From NCBI RefSeq assembly GCF_014489615.1, contig NZ_CP060825.1:5750001-5814000 (forward strand): a DNA stretch of 64,000 nucleotides. The letters are read 5' to 3'. The notes beneath the pieces are model-generated. The model had not been told where the DNA came from. It ran no database searches and was given only the letters and a program-made list of their open reading frames with translations. Each line of letters begins with the position of its first letter. The first letter of the stretch is position 1. Source of the stretch: Streptomyces genisteinicus. Lineage in GTDB: Bacteria; Actinomycetota; Actinomycetes; Streptomycetales; Streptomycetaceae. Positions 51,401 to 57,993 of the stretch are shown here, piece after piece. The position numbers were made by a program, and so were the translations under genes.

Positions 51401-51840
51401 AACAGGTCTCCCAGCCCTACCGGTTCGCCGGCGGCCTCCAGGACCCGACCGGGCTCTACCACTTCGCGGCCCGCTACTACGACCCCAACATCGGCCGCTT
51501 CACCAGCCCCGACCCCTCCGGCCAGGAGAAGAACCCCTACCTCTACGCCGAGGGCGACCCGGTCAACCGCATCGACCCCCAGGGGACCCTGAGCTTTGAC
51601 GGCATCGGCAATGCCCTCGGGATAGGGAACATCATTTACGCGGGCATCACCGGCGACGGGGACGCTGTCGAGGCCGCCACCGCAGCCATGATCGCCGAAG
51701 TCGGGATCACCGGACTGTGCACGGCGGGCGCAGCAGCCTTCACCGCCGTCGGTGCCGCAGCGGCTCTGCCGTACTGCATGGCCATCGGGGCCGCCGCAGG
51801 CACCTATGTGGGAGCCACCTACCAGAACGACTTGAACTGA
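48469..51840 (+). CDS. Secreted YD/RHS-repeat protein (polymorphic-toxin type)
   Basis: 1123 residues from ATG 48469 (GGGGGGAAG upstream); GTG 48409 would add 20. A signal-peptide-like segment (MSARTSFTAVVAALALGAGTL) is followed by SLVARINLSNGNLMLAATDF, the entry domain of RHS proteins. Many YD-type repeats follow (YDANGTLTKVTDRN, YGYDADGRVTKVTTPEG, YTYDGLGRPATVKDG). The RHS core (~940-1040: GLQDPTGLYHFAARYYDPNIGRFTSPDP) ends at NRIDPQG. The remaining ~80 residues are the variable tip: Ala/Gly-rich and hydrophobic (NALGIGNIIYAGITGDG, AAAFTAVGAAAALPYC), with no nuclease-like motif, so membrane action is more likely than catalysis. A row of tiny membrane proteins follows the terminator. Confidence 0.9.
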   Translation: MHPRASGTSLRRARMSARTSFTAVVAALALGAGTLPALAANSVGSADPAPGSVWGRAAEALAVPPVKVGVTEPVANERDAAPSAAEEAWRAQQEKRGTGGADTAARSAAGVLSWVPEGQGAVPWHQLSDVRITDSLVARINLSNGNLMLAATDFEIAGVGKSLRLARTYNSLTGPFGKVSDPWWQEYERYLSTFYTTEVVLYDATGASVRFTKNADGSFTTPKGYAKDLKKNADGTYTLTDRKSGLKDTYDANGTLTKVTDRNKGTITVDQHDESGEHKGFKVTETRSGRWVDLVKTYPNQWQAKDHTGRTAVFDLDSDGNLTRTADTEGKATQYGYDADGRVTKVTTPEGRVTVFTYDDQGRVTSMLRATSLGGSGHTGPTFTYAHSGSSPSAAGTTTVTNPEGHATKHEHDADGRITKVTDAFGHVRSKSYDANNNVETATDAMGTGGVGGNVTAYGWDARSNPTSAKLPTGATASLTGYQTLAGADLPGSMTSMDGEKTDYTYDAAGNTTSVAVTGTGGGTQTFDHNPATATCGGFEGQRCKATTKMTSSKSVSTAFTYDAKGNLTKVTPPAPLGVTTYTYDGLGRPATVKDGRGVTTLYEYDERDRVVKVDTSGYATVTYSYDGDGNLVQRSDGTGVIGYAFDPLSRETVRTLQNGSQTRLTYTPAGNVDTYEDPAGVTDYTWDKVNNLTHLKDPTGRTTTYAYDNNDARTTTTYPGGTVQKITLDESSRPEQIKATSPKGTLVDLAYTYSNAGKDGAKIRTRTDAVAGLKTSYTYDGAGRFSYAKEEKGTTLTSSWQYCYDLAGNLTSQGVDPGCPRGTTYTVNDAQQITAKNGATTGWSYDKLGNETAGASTPEGARTAAKWSDHSQMTSVTVGGKTYAGQYGSTDQSERIKLGDTFFHNGPLGLSAQSTGGVDTGFNREPGGTLNSMTTGGMSYYYLTDALGSVVALADESGAKVNSYSYSPRGVQRSFTEQVSQPYRFAGGLQDPTGLYHFAARYYDPNIGRFTSPDPSGQEKNPYLYAEGDPVNRIDPQGTLSFDGIGNALGIGNIIYAGITGDGDAVEAATAAMIAEVGITGLCTAGAAAFTAVGAAAALPYCMAIGAAAGTYVGATYQNDLN

Positions 51841-51848
51841 CGGATCAG

Positions 51849-51882
51849 TGAGGGGCCGGGGACAGAGCTCCCCGGCCCCTCA
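51849..51882 (+). terminator. Terminator after the YD-repeat gene
   Basis: Perfect 13-bp stem (51849-51861 with 51870-51882) and an 8-nt loop, 9 bp past the stop. It separates the YD gene from the small membrane genes. Confidence 0.75.
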
Positions 51883-51900
51883 TCGAAGGGAGTGACCGGC

Positions 51901-52086
51901 TTGCTCTATCCAGGACGTCAACGCACCCTCGCGCCCCTCGGACTCCTGCAAATCGTCTGCGGGCTGCTCCTGGCCGTCGTGCTCGATCGTACGGCCGTGA
52001 CATCGGTCGGCGGCATCGTCCTCACCGTGAGCGGAGGCGCCACCCTTGCTCTGGCCTACCTGAGTATGAAGAAGGGGCAGCGATGA
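51901..52086 (+). CDS. Small two-helix membrane protein A
   Basis: 61 residues from TTG 51901, which has GAAGGGAG eight bases upstream; the in-frame GTG at 51892 touches that site and is less likely. It has two hydrophobic stretches (LAPLGLLQIVCGLLLAVVL and VGGIVLTVSGGATLALAYL) and a basic tail. The C-terminal part of the protein at 53085-53408 is homologous (APLG-L--VCGLLL, then GG-V and a second helix). Coupled by ATGA to the next gene. No known family is recognised; position after an RHS protein suggests an immunity or accessory role, which is inference. Confidence 0.6.
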   Translation: MLYPGRQRTLAPLGLLQIVCGLLLAVVLDRTAVTSVGGIVLTVSGGATLALAYLSMKKGQR

Positions 52087-52196
52087 TCCTGAGCGCTCCC
52101 TTTCCGCTGGAGTCGACGGAATCCGGCTTCTTGTTCGTGGCCTTGTTCGTCGTCGTGGTCGTTCCGTTGATCGCATGGTTCCTGTATCGCCGGTAG
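52083..52196 (+). CDS. Tiny single-helix membrane protein B (37 residues)
   Basis: ATG 52083 overlaps the previous stop. The product is 37 residues: a short polar N-terminus (MILSAPFPLEST), one helix (GFLFVALFVVVVVPLIAWFL) and a YRR end, so a single-span protein with a cytosolic basic tip. A similar tiny gene lies at 52875-52997 (single helix, RRGR end). Translational coupling to protein A and retention of a clean hydrophobic helix argue that it is real. Function unknown. Confidence 0.6.
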   Translation: MILSAPFPLESTESGFLFVALFVVVVVPLIAWFLYRR

Positions 52197-52226
52197 CCGC
52201 TGCCCCGTCATGGGAGGGACGCGAAG

Positions 52227-52451
52227 ATGACATCCAGTCCGGACGGCGGCGAGATGCTGGGTCAGGACGCGGTGGGGTCGGCGGTCACCTCCGTCGGCTT
52301 GTGGATCGCCGTCGCAGGCAGTGCCGCACTCGTCCTGATCGGCCTTGTGGCACTGCTGGCCGGGATGGGCGCGGGGATCTGGATCGCGGCCATGGGCGGT
52401 GTGCTCACGGCAGGCTCGGTGGCAGCACTGCGGTTCCGGCCGCGTTCCTAG
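52227..52451 (+). CDS. Small two-helix membrane protein C
   Basis: 74 residues; ATG 52227 after GGGAGGGAC. MTSSPDGGEMLGQDAVGSAV is followed by two helices (GLWIAVAGSAALVLIGLVALL and GIWIAAMGGVLTAGSVAAL) and an Arg-rich end. Gly-rich helix faces suggest packing with other small membrane proteins. It is part of the series of small genes downstream of the YD-repeat gene. No family is recognised. Confidence 0.55.
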   Translation: MTSSPDGGEMLGQDAVGSAVTSVGLWIAVAGSAALVLIGLVALLAGMGAGIWIAAMGGVLTAGSVAALRFRPRS

Positions 52452-52529
52452 ACCATCACTCTTACGCCACTCAGCACAGGACCCGCGCGCAGGGGCGGTC
52501 CGCCCAGTCGGCAAGGAGGTATCCGGAGC

Positions 52530-52868
52530 ATGGATGACTGAGGCGCACGGTCGCGGGACCGCAACCCGTGGGTCCCGTTCGTCGGAGGGTTCGTCTTCCT
52601 CCGTCTCGTGATCGCGGTCGTACTCATGCTCGGCGGAGCCGGTGCGGGGCAGGCCTGGGGCACAGCGGCCGCCGTCCTGATCGGGCCGGCCCTGGGCATG
52701 GGAGTGGTCCCGCCACCGCAAGTCGCGGTGACGACGAGAAGCGAACCAGTCCGACGCCGAGCCGCAAGAGGCTCCGCAAGCCGCCGACAGCCGTCGACGG
52801 CCGTGCGGGGCGCCGCCCTGGGAGGTGCGGAATGGTCGAACAGTCCCGTCCGGCACGGAAGGAGGTGA
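52530..52868 (+). pseudogene. Possible small membrane gene with a disrupted start
   Basis: AAGGAGGT is ideally placed before ATG 52530, but that frame stops after three codons (MDD). The same frame then runs open from 52542 and encodes RNPWVPFVGGFVFLRLVIAVVLMLGGAGAG, a convincing first helix, and a second helix (WGTAAAVLIGPALGMGVV) before an Arg-rich end of doubtful coding quality. A GTG at 52608 is the only in-frame restart and would cut into the first helix. A short frame from ATG 52534 ends exactly over that GTG. A point mutation or small frameshift has probably broken the gene, or translation is coupled from the short frame. Confidence 0.35.
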
Positions 52869-52874
52869 CCCTCC

Positions 52875-52997
52875 ATGGACCTGGCAGTCCTGACCGGCCC
52901 GTCCATCGCTTCCGGTGGACCGGTGTGGCTGATCGTCCTCGTCTTTCTCCTCGCGGTGGCCGTCGTGACGTACGTGGCCGTGCGCCGAGGGAGGTAG
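52875..52997 (+). CDS. Tiny single-helix membrane protein B' (40 residues)
   Basis: ATG 52875 has an excellent AAGGAGGTGA seven bases upstream. The peptide is 40 residues: MDLAVLTGPSIASGGP, one helix (VWLIVLVFLLAVAVVTYVAV) and RRGR. It resembles the 37-residue protein at 52083 in length, topology and basic end, although side chains differ. The strong ribosome site makes it one of the better-supported short genes here. Function unknown. Confidence 0.6.
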   Translation: MDLAVLTGPSIASGGPVWLIVLVFLLAVAVVTYVAVRRGR

Positions 52998-53084
52998 CGG
53001 CCCGTGGACAGCGGATTCCCCTTCCGCTGAACCAGTGGGAGTGCCATAGGCATCAGCCGCCCTTCCCGGGGCACCCGCAAGAAC

Positions 53085-53408
53085 ATGAGAACCGGGGGGA
53101 CACCCACCACAGCTCTGGCCGGCGACGCGGGCGCCGGCGGCGACAGACGCTTCGACGGGCCCGGCGGCTCCGTGCGAGGGGCCGCTCTGCACCACGAGGC
53201 GCGGCCGCGCCCGGCTGACGGGCGGGCCGCCGCCTCGCAAGAGGTCGCGATCGCCCCGCTCGGCGTCCTGTACACCGTGTGCGGTCTGCTGCTCGTCGTC
53301 CTCTTCGGCGAAGCGCCCGTCACCCTGCTGTGCGGGCTGCTCCTCGTGATCCCGGGGGGAGTCTCGCTCGTCCGCTCGTATCTGCGCGCGAGGAGCGCCC
53401 GGGGGTGA
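53085..53408 (+). CDS. Small membrane protein A', homologue of protein A
   Basis: 107 residues from ATG 53085; the true start may lie further in (for example GTG 53172), because the first ~50 residues are polar and low in complexity and no strong ribosome site is seen. The last 55 residues (VAIAPLGVLYTVCGLLLVVLF, then LLCGLLLVIPGGVSLVRSYL) align with protein A at 51901-52086. Two copies of the A type therefore bracket the small-gene series. It is convergent with terB. Confidence 0.55.
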   Translation: MRTGGTPTTALAGDAGAGGDRRFDGPGGSVRGAALHHEARPRPADGRAAASQEVAIAPLGVLYTVCGLLLVVLFGEAPVTLLCGLLLVIPGGVSLVRSYLRARSARG

Positions 53409-53420
53409 GCGCGAGCGTCC

Positions 53421-53876
53421 CTACAGGTCGAACTCGTGCGGCGCGAGCCCCAGCGTGAAGCACGCCTCGCGCACGACGGCCTGCTCGTCCTTGTCGAAGT
53501 CCCCGTCCGCACCGCCGATGACGATGCCGATCTGGATCACGGCACGCGCCTCGGCGGGCTTCTTCTTCGCCTTGGCGACCTCCTGCAACACGCTGACCTT
53601 GCCGAAGGCGAAATCGGCCGTCAGCTTGTCCAGGTTCTCCTCGAACCGGCGGCGCAGGTCGTCGGCGGGGAAGTTCTGGAGCACCTCGTTGCTGCCGATC
53701 AGCTGCGCGACGCGCTGCCGCTCCGACGGGTCCACCGTCCCGTCGGCGGCCGCGACCAGCGCGCACATCGCCATCGACGCGTCGCGGAAGGCGCCGCTCT
53801 TGAGATCGTTCCTCTTCGCCACGAGCTGCGTCTGCATCGTCGACGCGGACTCCTTGAGGCGGTCCCACAGGGCCAT
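53421..53876 (-). CDS. TerB-family tellurite-resistance-like protein
   Basis: 151 residues; ATG 53876 with GAGGGAG upstream. MALWDRLKESASTMQTQLV is followed by ALVAAADGTVDPSERQRVAQLI and IVIGGADGDFDKDEQAVVREAC, the two acidic, metal-binding-like DG(x)D-E helices of TerB proteins, in a single-domain soluble protein of family-typical length. TerB proteins are associated with tellurite resistance and with membrane-associated stress systems. No other ter genes are in the window, so it stands alone here. Its upstream region carries a 7-4-7 inverted repeat near the -10. Confidence 0.9.
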   Translation of the reverse strand: MALWDRLKESASTMQTQLVAKRNDLKSGAFRDASMAMCALVAAADGTVDPSERQRVAQLIGSNEVLQNFPADDLRRRFEENLDKLTADFAFGKVSVLQEVAKAKKKPAEARAVIQIGIVIGGADGDFDKDEQAVVREACFTLGLAPHEFDL

Positions 53877-53931
53877 GAGCGCTCCCTCGGCAGGTGCCGG
53901 GCCACAGGAGGGTGCGGCCCGGCACGATGAA

Positions 53932-53949
53932 TTCTACAGACATGTAGAA
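53932..53949. promoter_or_regulatory. Inverted repeat TTCTACA-N4-TGTAGAA upstream of terB
   Basis: Perfect 7-bp arms (53932-53938, 53943-53949). On the minus strand TAGAAT within it fits a -10 for terB. It may be an operator. The rest of the 53950-54230 region leads to the repeat protein, with no gene seen. Confidence 0.45.
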
Positions 53950-54230
53950 GCTAGCAGGAGGGGGAGCCGGGCAACTCGCGGGGATCGGGCCGCCGGCGCC
54001 ACCGCGTCAACGATCGCGGCGGGTGTCACCCTCCGGGGTGACTCCGGTTCGCGTCACCCTGCGGCGGGTGGCGCGCGGTGTCGCCGCAGGTCGCACCGGG
54101 TGGCGCCGCACACAAACACGACGTGCCGGACAAGTCCGTGAGGGGGAGTGGAAATCCGTTCAGACGACGAATCGTTCCGCTGCGGGACCGTTGCCGCGCA
54201 GCACTCTCCCCAGCGGAAGGAAACGGCACC

Positions 54231-54929
54231 ATGGCTGACTGGAAGAAGATCCCCGGTGGTCTCGCCCGTATCTCGGCGGGTTCGCGGACGAACGTGTGGG
54301 GCGTGAACGCGGGTGGGAACATCTACCGTTACACGAACGACGACGCGAATCCGTGGGTGCAGATCCCGGGTGCGCTGACGGACATCGGTGCGGCGGCCGA
54401 CGGCACGGTGTGGGGTGTGAACTCGGCGGGGAACATCTACCGCTACACCGGTGACCAGGGCAGCGGTCACTGGAAGCAGATCCCGGGTGGTCTCGCGCGC
54501 ATCTCGGCGGGTTCGCGGACGAACGTGTGGGGCGTGAACGCGGGTGGGAACATCTACCGTTACACGAACGACGACGCGAATCCGTGGGTGCAGATCCCGG
54601 GTGCGCTGACGGACATCGGTGCGGCGGCCGACGGCACGGTGTGGGGTGTGAACTCTGCGGGGAACATCTACCGCTACACCGGTGACCAGGGCAGCGGCCA
54701 CTGGAAGCAGATCCCCGGCGGCCTGACGGCGATCTCCGCCGGCTCCCGCACCTCCGTGTGGGGCGTCAACGCGAACGCCAACATCTACCGTTTCACCAAC
54801 GACGACGCGAATCCGTGGGTGCAGATCGCCGGCGGTCTGACGGACATCGGCGCGGGCGCCGACGGCACGGTGTGGGGCGTCAACTCGGCCGGGAACATCT
54901 ACCGCTACGCGGGCGACCTGCCCGGCTGA
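54231..54929 (+). CDS. Tectonin-like beta-propeller repeat protein (three 77-residue units)
   Basis: 232 residues; ATG 54231 after GGAAGGA. The whole protein is three tandem 77-residue units, each with two blades: KIPGGLARISAGSRTNVWGV with N-GGNIYRY, then WVQIPGALTDIGAAADGTVWGV with NSAGNIYRY. This is the W-x(2)-IPG...VWGVN...IYRY pattern of tectonin/TECPR lectin-like propellers, here six blades. Units 1 and 2 are nearly identical in DNA, unit 3 is diverged and uses more C-ending codons. There is no signal peptide. Tectonins bind glycans or lipopolysaccharide; the role in this organism is unknown. Confidence 0.85.
   Translation: MADWKKIPGGLARISAGSRTNVWGVNAGGNIYRYTNDDANPWVQIPGALTDIGAAADGTVWGVNSAGNIYRYTGDQGSGHWKQIPGGLARISAGSRTNVWGVNAGGNIYRYTNDDANPWVQIPGALTDIGAAADGTVWGVNSAGNIYRYTGDQGSGHWKQIPGGLTAISAGSRTSVWGVNANANIYRFTNDDANPWVQIAGGLTDIGAGADGTVWGVNSAGNIYRYAGDLPG
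54240..54929 (+). repeat. Three direct tandem repeats of 231 bp
   Basis: Units start at 54240, 54471 and 54702 (TGGAAG). Units 1 and 2 differ at only a handful of bases; unit 3 differs mostly at third positions and has lost the last few codons. Confidence 0.9.
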
Positions 54930-54934
54930 TCCCC

Positions 54935-54957
54935 CGCGCACCACGGTTCCGTGCGCG
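54935..54957 (+). terminator. Hairpin after the repeat protein
   Basis: Arms CGCGCAC (54935-54941) and GTGCGCG (54951-54957). The rest of 54958-55316 has no supportable gene; CTTGATCAAG at 55186-55195 is a perfect 10-bp palindrome of unknown meaning. Confidence 0.4.
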
Positions 54958-55316
54958 CCGCCTGCACGCCTCGGGCGGCCCGCTCGGCACGACGCGGCTC
55001 CGTCCCGCCGCCCCGTGTCCCGCCCTCGGCCGGCGGGCCGGGGAGCGGGCGCGTCGTGACGGCGCGCAGGGGGTGGGCGCTTCTCTCCCCGGGACGGCCG
55101 ACCCGGCCGGGACGCCTCCGTCCCGGCCGGTCAGGGCGTCGTGAGCCGGGCTTGCGCCGAGGTTCCGGCATCCGGAGAATGCGGTCTTGATCAAGCACGT
55201 TTGTTCGACAGGCGGGGCCGGAAGGCCGTGCCTCACGGATCAGCCGAAGAGGGGACCCTGCTTCCGGCTGTGCTTGTCGGCGAGAACTCATCACCCGGAG
55301 CACAGTGGAGGTCATC

Positions 55317-55865
55317 GTGTCGTACCAGCGGGCGGGGCGAGGGCGCGCAACGCGGAGCACGAGGAGGCCGGGCGTCGTGCGACGAGGCGTCGGAGCTGCC
55401 CTCGGCCTGGCACTGGCGTGGGGGGCGGTCGCCTGTACCGCATCCGAGCCGCGCCCGGACGACAAGCCTGCGGCCGCCGCCACGGCGTCTTCGCCGCCCG
55501 CGGACGACGGGGTCTGGCCGCACGTCACTCACGACGCGAAGTACCGGGATGCGGAGAAGGGCGTGGAAGCGGCCCTGGCGGAGAAGTACGGCTCCGGATG
55601 GCGCGAGGACTTCGTCGAGGTCATGGTCCACGACGGCATGGTCTCGGTGTTCACGTCATGGGCTCCCGGCGAGGGTGCGCGCCATCGTGGAGTGGCTGTG
55701 TGCGGCACCGTCGCGGCTCACGTCCAGGAGCGGGAGAGCCAGGGGGGTTTCCCTGCGGATACGCAGATCGTCATCCACACGGAGGAGAGCGACTCCAGCG
55801 ACAGGATGGCCTACTTCGACATCGCCGAGAAGAAGTGCAGGGCGACAGGCATCTTCCCGGGCTGA
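55317..55865 (+). CDS. Secreted lipoprotein of unknown function
   Basis: 182 residues; GTG 55317 preceded by GGAGGT. A Tat-like Arg-rich start (RRPGVVRRGVGAALGLALAWGA) leads to a lipobox-type VAC, then a Pro/Ala-rich linker. The mature domain (about 55-182) includes WPHVTHDAKYRDAEKGVEAALAEKYGSGWREDF, VAVCGTVAAHVQERE and CRATGIFPG, with two Cys that could pair. I do not recognise the family. It is expected on the outer face of the membrane. There are no obvious operon partners; the region 55866-56137 downstream holds nothing identifiable. Confidence 0.7.
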   Translation: MSYQRAGRGRATRSTRRPGVVRRGVGAALGLALAWGAVACTASEPRPDDKPAAAATASSPPADDGVWPHVTHDAKYRDAEKGVEAALAEKYGSGWREDFVEVMVHDGMVSVFTSWAPGEGARHRGVAVCGTVAAHVQERESQGGFPADTQIVIHTEESDSSDRMAYFDIAEKKCRATGIFPG

Positions 55866-56137
55866 GCGGACGTCGGGTCCGGTCCTCCCCGGTTCGTGAT
55901 CGCTCGATCGCGGTTCCGATCGCCGCACCGGGGCCTGTCGGCACGGTGGCAGGTGCAGGGCGTGCCCATGCCGCTCCTGCCCGGCTGATGCCGTCGGGGT
56001 CGCCGGCCTGCGCCCCTCGCGCACAGGGCGTCCCCTCCGCCGGACGCACCCGCCCCTGCCCGGCCCCGCCCCGGGCCTACGCGGCCGGTGCGCCGCCCGC
56101 GTGTCCGGGGCGGCGCGCACGGCCGTCGACGCCGTCC

Positions 56138-56395
56138 TCAGACGGACGCCGCCCCGGCGGCGAAGCCGACGAACGCGGCCCAGGGGCCGGGGGAGAGGTC
56201 CAGCCGGGGCCCCTCGGTGACCTTGGAGTCCCGGACGTGCACGGTATCGGGGGTCGTCGCCACCTCGACGCACGAGTCGCCGTCGCCGCTGCTGTAGCTG
56301 CTCTTGTGCCAGGACAGGGCGACCTCCACGCAGGAGTCGCCGGAGCCGCTGCTGTAGCTGCTCTTGAACCAGGCCAGTTCGGTGGACGTGGTCAT
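56138..56395 (-). CDS. DUF397-domain protein with a duplicated N-terminal motif
   Basis: 85 residues; ATG 56395 overlaps the stop of the XRE regulator gene by 4 bp. The DUF397 signature is present twice: WFKSSYSSGSGDSCVEVA and WHKSSYSSGDGDSCVEVA, the first as an added copy, followed by the usual VHVRDSKVTEGPRL. Small DUF397 proteins are encoded next to WhiJ-type XRE regulators throughout Streptomyces and act with them in developmental or antibiotic control. Here it is the partner of the coupled regulator. The tandem motif is unusual; a single copy is the norm. Confidence 0.92.
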   Translation of the reverse strand: MTTSTELAWFKSSYSSGSGDSCVEVALSWHKSSYSSGDGDSCVEVATTPDTVHVRDSKVTEGPRLDLSPGPWAAFVGFAAGAASV

Positions 56396-57285
56396 GCCGC
56401 TCCTCGCATCCGCTTCAGCAGGCCCAGGGAGTCCTCGGGAGTGAGGGCCTGTGAACGCATCCTGGCATACCGCATCTTGAGCTCACTGACCACTTTCGGG
56501 TCCGAGAAGAACTGGCCGCTCTTCTGGCCCTCGCAGTAGGCCAGCCACCGGTTGTCCGGCGTCTCCACCACCTGCATCGGTCCGGCCAGCCCGGCGTGGC
56601 TCCACCGCACCAGGGGCATCACCTGGATCTCGATGTTCCGCCGCTCGGCGACGCGCAGCACATGGTCGACCAGCCCCGCCGTCACCTCCGGCCCGCCCGT
56701 CTCCCGCAGGAACAGATGCTCCTCAAGGATGAAGCTGTACGCGGTGTTCGGGCGCTCGGTCAGCAGCCGCTGCCGCTCCAGCCGGGCCGCCATCTGCGCC
56801 TCGATCTGCTCGTCGCCGAGCGGCGGCAGCTGGTTCACGAACAGCGTCCTCGCGTACGCCTCGGTCTGGAGCAGCCCCGGCACCAGGCGGCACTCGTAGG
56901 TGTCCAGCGACACCGCCTCCGCCTCCAGCCGGGCCCACTGCCGGAACCAACGCGCCAGCCCCGGGCGGCGCGACAGATGCCGGGACGCGCCCCGCAGCGC
57001 GCCGAACGCCTCCAGCACCTCCTCTGCCCGGTCCACGAAGTCCGCCGGCGGGAACCGCCGTCCCTGCTCGATCGAGGCGACGGTCGGCACCGAGTACCGC
57101 ACGGCCGGGGCGAACTGCTCCTGCGTCAGCCCGGCCCGTCTGCGGAACGCCTTGACGACCTCGCCGAAGGCCTTCAGGCTGTCGGAGCCCTCCGGTTCAC
57201 CCCCGCCGGCCCCGCCCGCCCCACCGGTCCCGCCGCCCTCGCCGGCTCCGATGCACCCGCCGCCGCCCGTGACGTCGTCCGTCAT
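56392..57285 (-). CDS. XRE-family regulator with DUF5753 (WhiJ-like)
   Basis: 297 residues; ATG 57285 with GAAGGGG upstream. A Gly-rich N-terminal tail precedes the HTH (FGEVVKAFRRRAGLTQEQFAPAVRYSVPTVASIEQGRRFPPADF). The DUF5753 region follows (WFRQWARLEAEAVSLDTYECRLVPGLLQTEAYARTLF, ... IEIQVMPL, MQVVETPDNRWLAYCEGQKSGQF). It is coupled to the DUF397 gene and divergent from a HATPase gene, the standard three-gene WhiJ-type module. It probably binds the shared promoter, where a 9-3-9 inverted repeat lies. Such regulators hold back sporulation or secondary metabolism until the DUF397 partner relieves them. Confidence 0.93.
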   Translation of the reverse strand: MTDDVTGGGGCIGAGEGGGTGGAGGAGGGEPEGSDSLKAFGEVVKAFRRRAGLTQEQFAPAVRYSVPTVASIEQGRRFPPADFVDRAEEVLEAFGALRGASRHLSRRPGLARWFRQWARLEAEAVSLDTYECRLVPGLLQTEAYARTLFVNQLPPLGDEQIEAQMAARLERQRLLTERPNTAYSFILEEHLFLRETGGPEVTAGLVDHVLRVAERRNIEIQVMPLVRWSHAGLAGPMQVVETPDNRWLAYCEGQKSGQFFSDPKVVSELKMRYARMRSQALTPEDSLGLLKRMRGAA

Positions 57286-57365
57286 CCCGGCCCCTTCCAC
57301 CCGCTCGCGACTCGCAAGACCCCCATCGTCACAGCGGGTTACCCGATCAGTCCACTCTGCGCACT

Positions 57366-57386
57366 CGTACGCTGACGCAGCGTACG
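57366..57386. promoter_or_regulatory. Inverted repeat in the divergent XRE/HATPase promoter
   Basis: Arms CGTACGCTG (57366-57374) and CAGCGTACG (57378-57386) with a 3-bp spacer, perfect. It is 81 bp from the XRE start and 49 bp from the HATPase start, ideally placed as an operator for the regulator. Confidence 0.6.
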
Positions 57387-57434
57387 GGTCCCTGAGCTGG
57401 TGGGGCGCCGGACGGGCAGGTCGGATGGGCTGTC

Positions 57435-57926
57435 ATGAGCAACCACGCGCCACCCGCCACCGACGGCGGGACCGTCACCGAACGTGTGTTCCGCCAGCGC
57501 TTCAGTCCGACACCGCGCGGCGCGCGCCTCGCGCGCCGGCTCGCGGTGATCCAGTGCGAGCGCTGGGGGTTCGGCCACGACAGCGAACTCGCGCGGTCGG
57601 TGGCGCTGATCGTCGGCGAACTGGCCGCCAACGCCGTCACCCACGGGCGCGTCCCCGGCCGGGACGTCGAACTCGTCCTGGCCCGCGACCCCGGAGCAGC
57701 CGTCCTGCGCATCGAGATGTCGGACGCCAGAGGCGAGTCGCGTCCCCCCGAACGGCCGCCCGTCCCCGGCCCCTTGGCGGAGTCGGGACGCGGACTGCTG
57801 CTCGTCGACGCGCTGGCCGACCGCTGGGAGGTCGTCGACCGTGTGCCCGTCGGCAAGACGGTCCGCGCCGAACTCGACCTGCCCGGCGGCCCGGAACGCG
57901 ACAGCGCGCGCGGGCCCGCCGACTGA
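57435..57926 (+). CDS. GHKL ATPase-domain protein (anti-sigma / RsbW-like)
   Basis: 163 residues; ATG 57435. The N-box of HATPase_c is IVGELAANAVTHG, the G1 region is LRIEMSDARGESRP, and G2 is GRGLLLVDALADRW. The single-domain size matches the anti-sigma-factor kinase-like ATPases that are abundant in Streptomyces and commonly lie beside XRE/DUF397 genes. It probably binds a sigma factor or anti-anti-sigma protein in the cytosol. It is divergent from the regulator through the palindromic promoter. Confidence 0.9.
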   Translation: MSNHAPPATDGGTVTERVFRQRFSPTPRGARLARRLAVIQCERWGFGHDSELARSVALIVGELAANAVTHGRVPGRDVELVLARDPGAAVLRIEMSDARGESRPPERPPVPGPLAESGRGLLLVDALADRWEVVDRVPVGKTVRAELDLPGGPERDSARGPAD

Positions 57927-57993
57927 CGGCACAGGGACGACGCGCCGGGCGGCGCCGCCCCGGGGTGACTCCGCACCCGGCATCCGCCGCCCG

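Noticed and set aside
54240..54929. Regular repeats considered as a CRISPR-like or satellite array
   Set aside because: The 231-bp units are in frame, encode tectonin-like blades and have no spacers.
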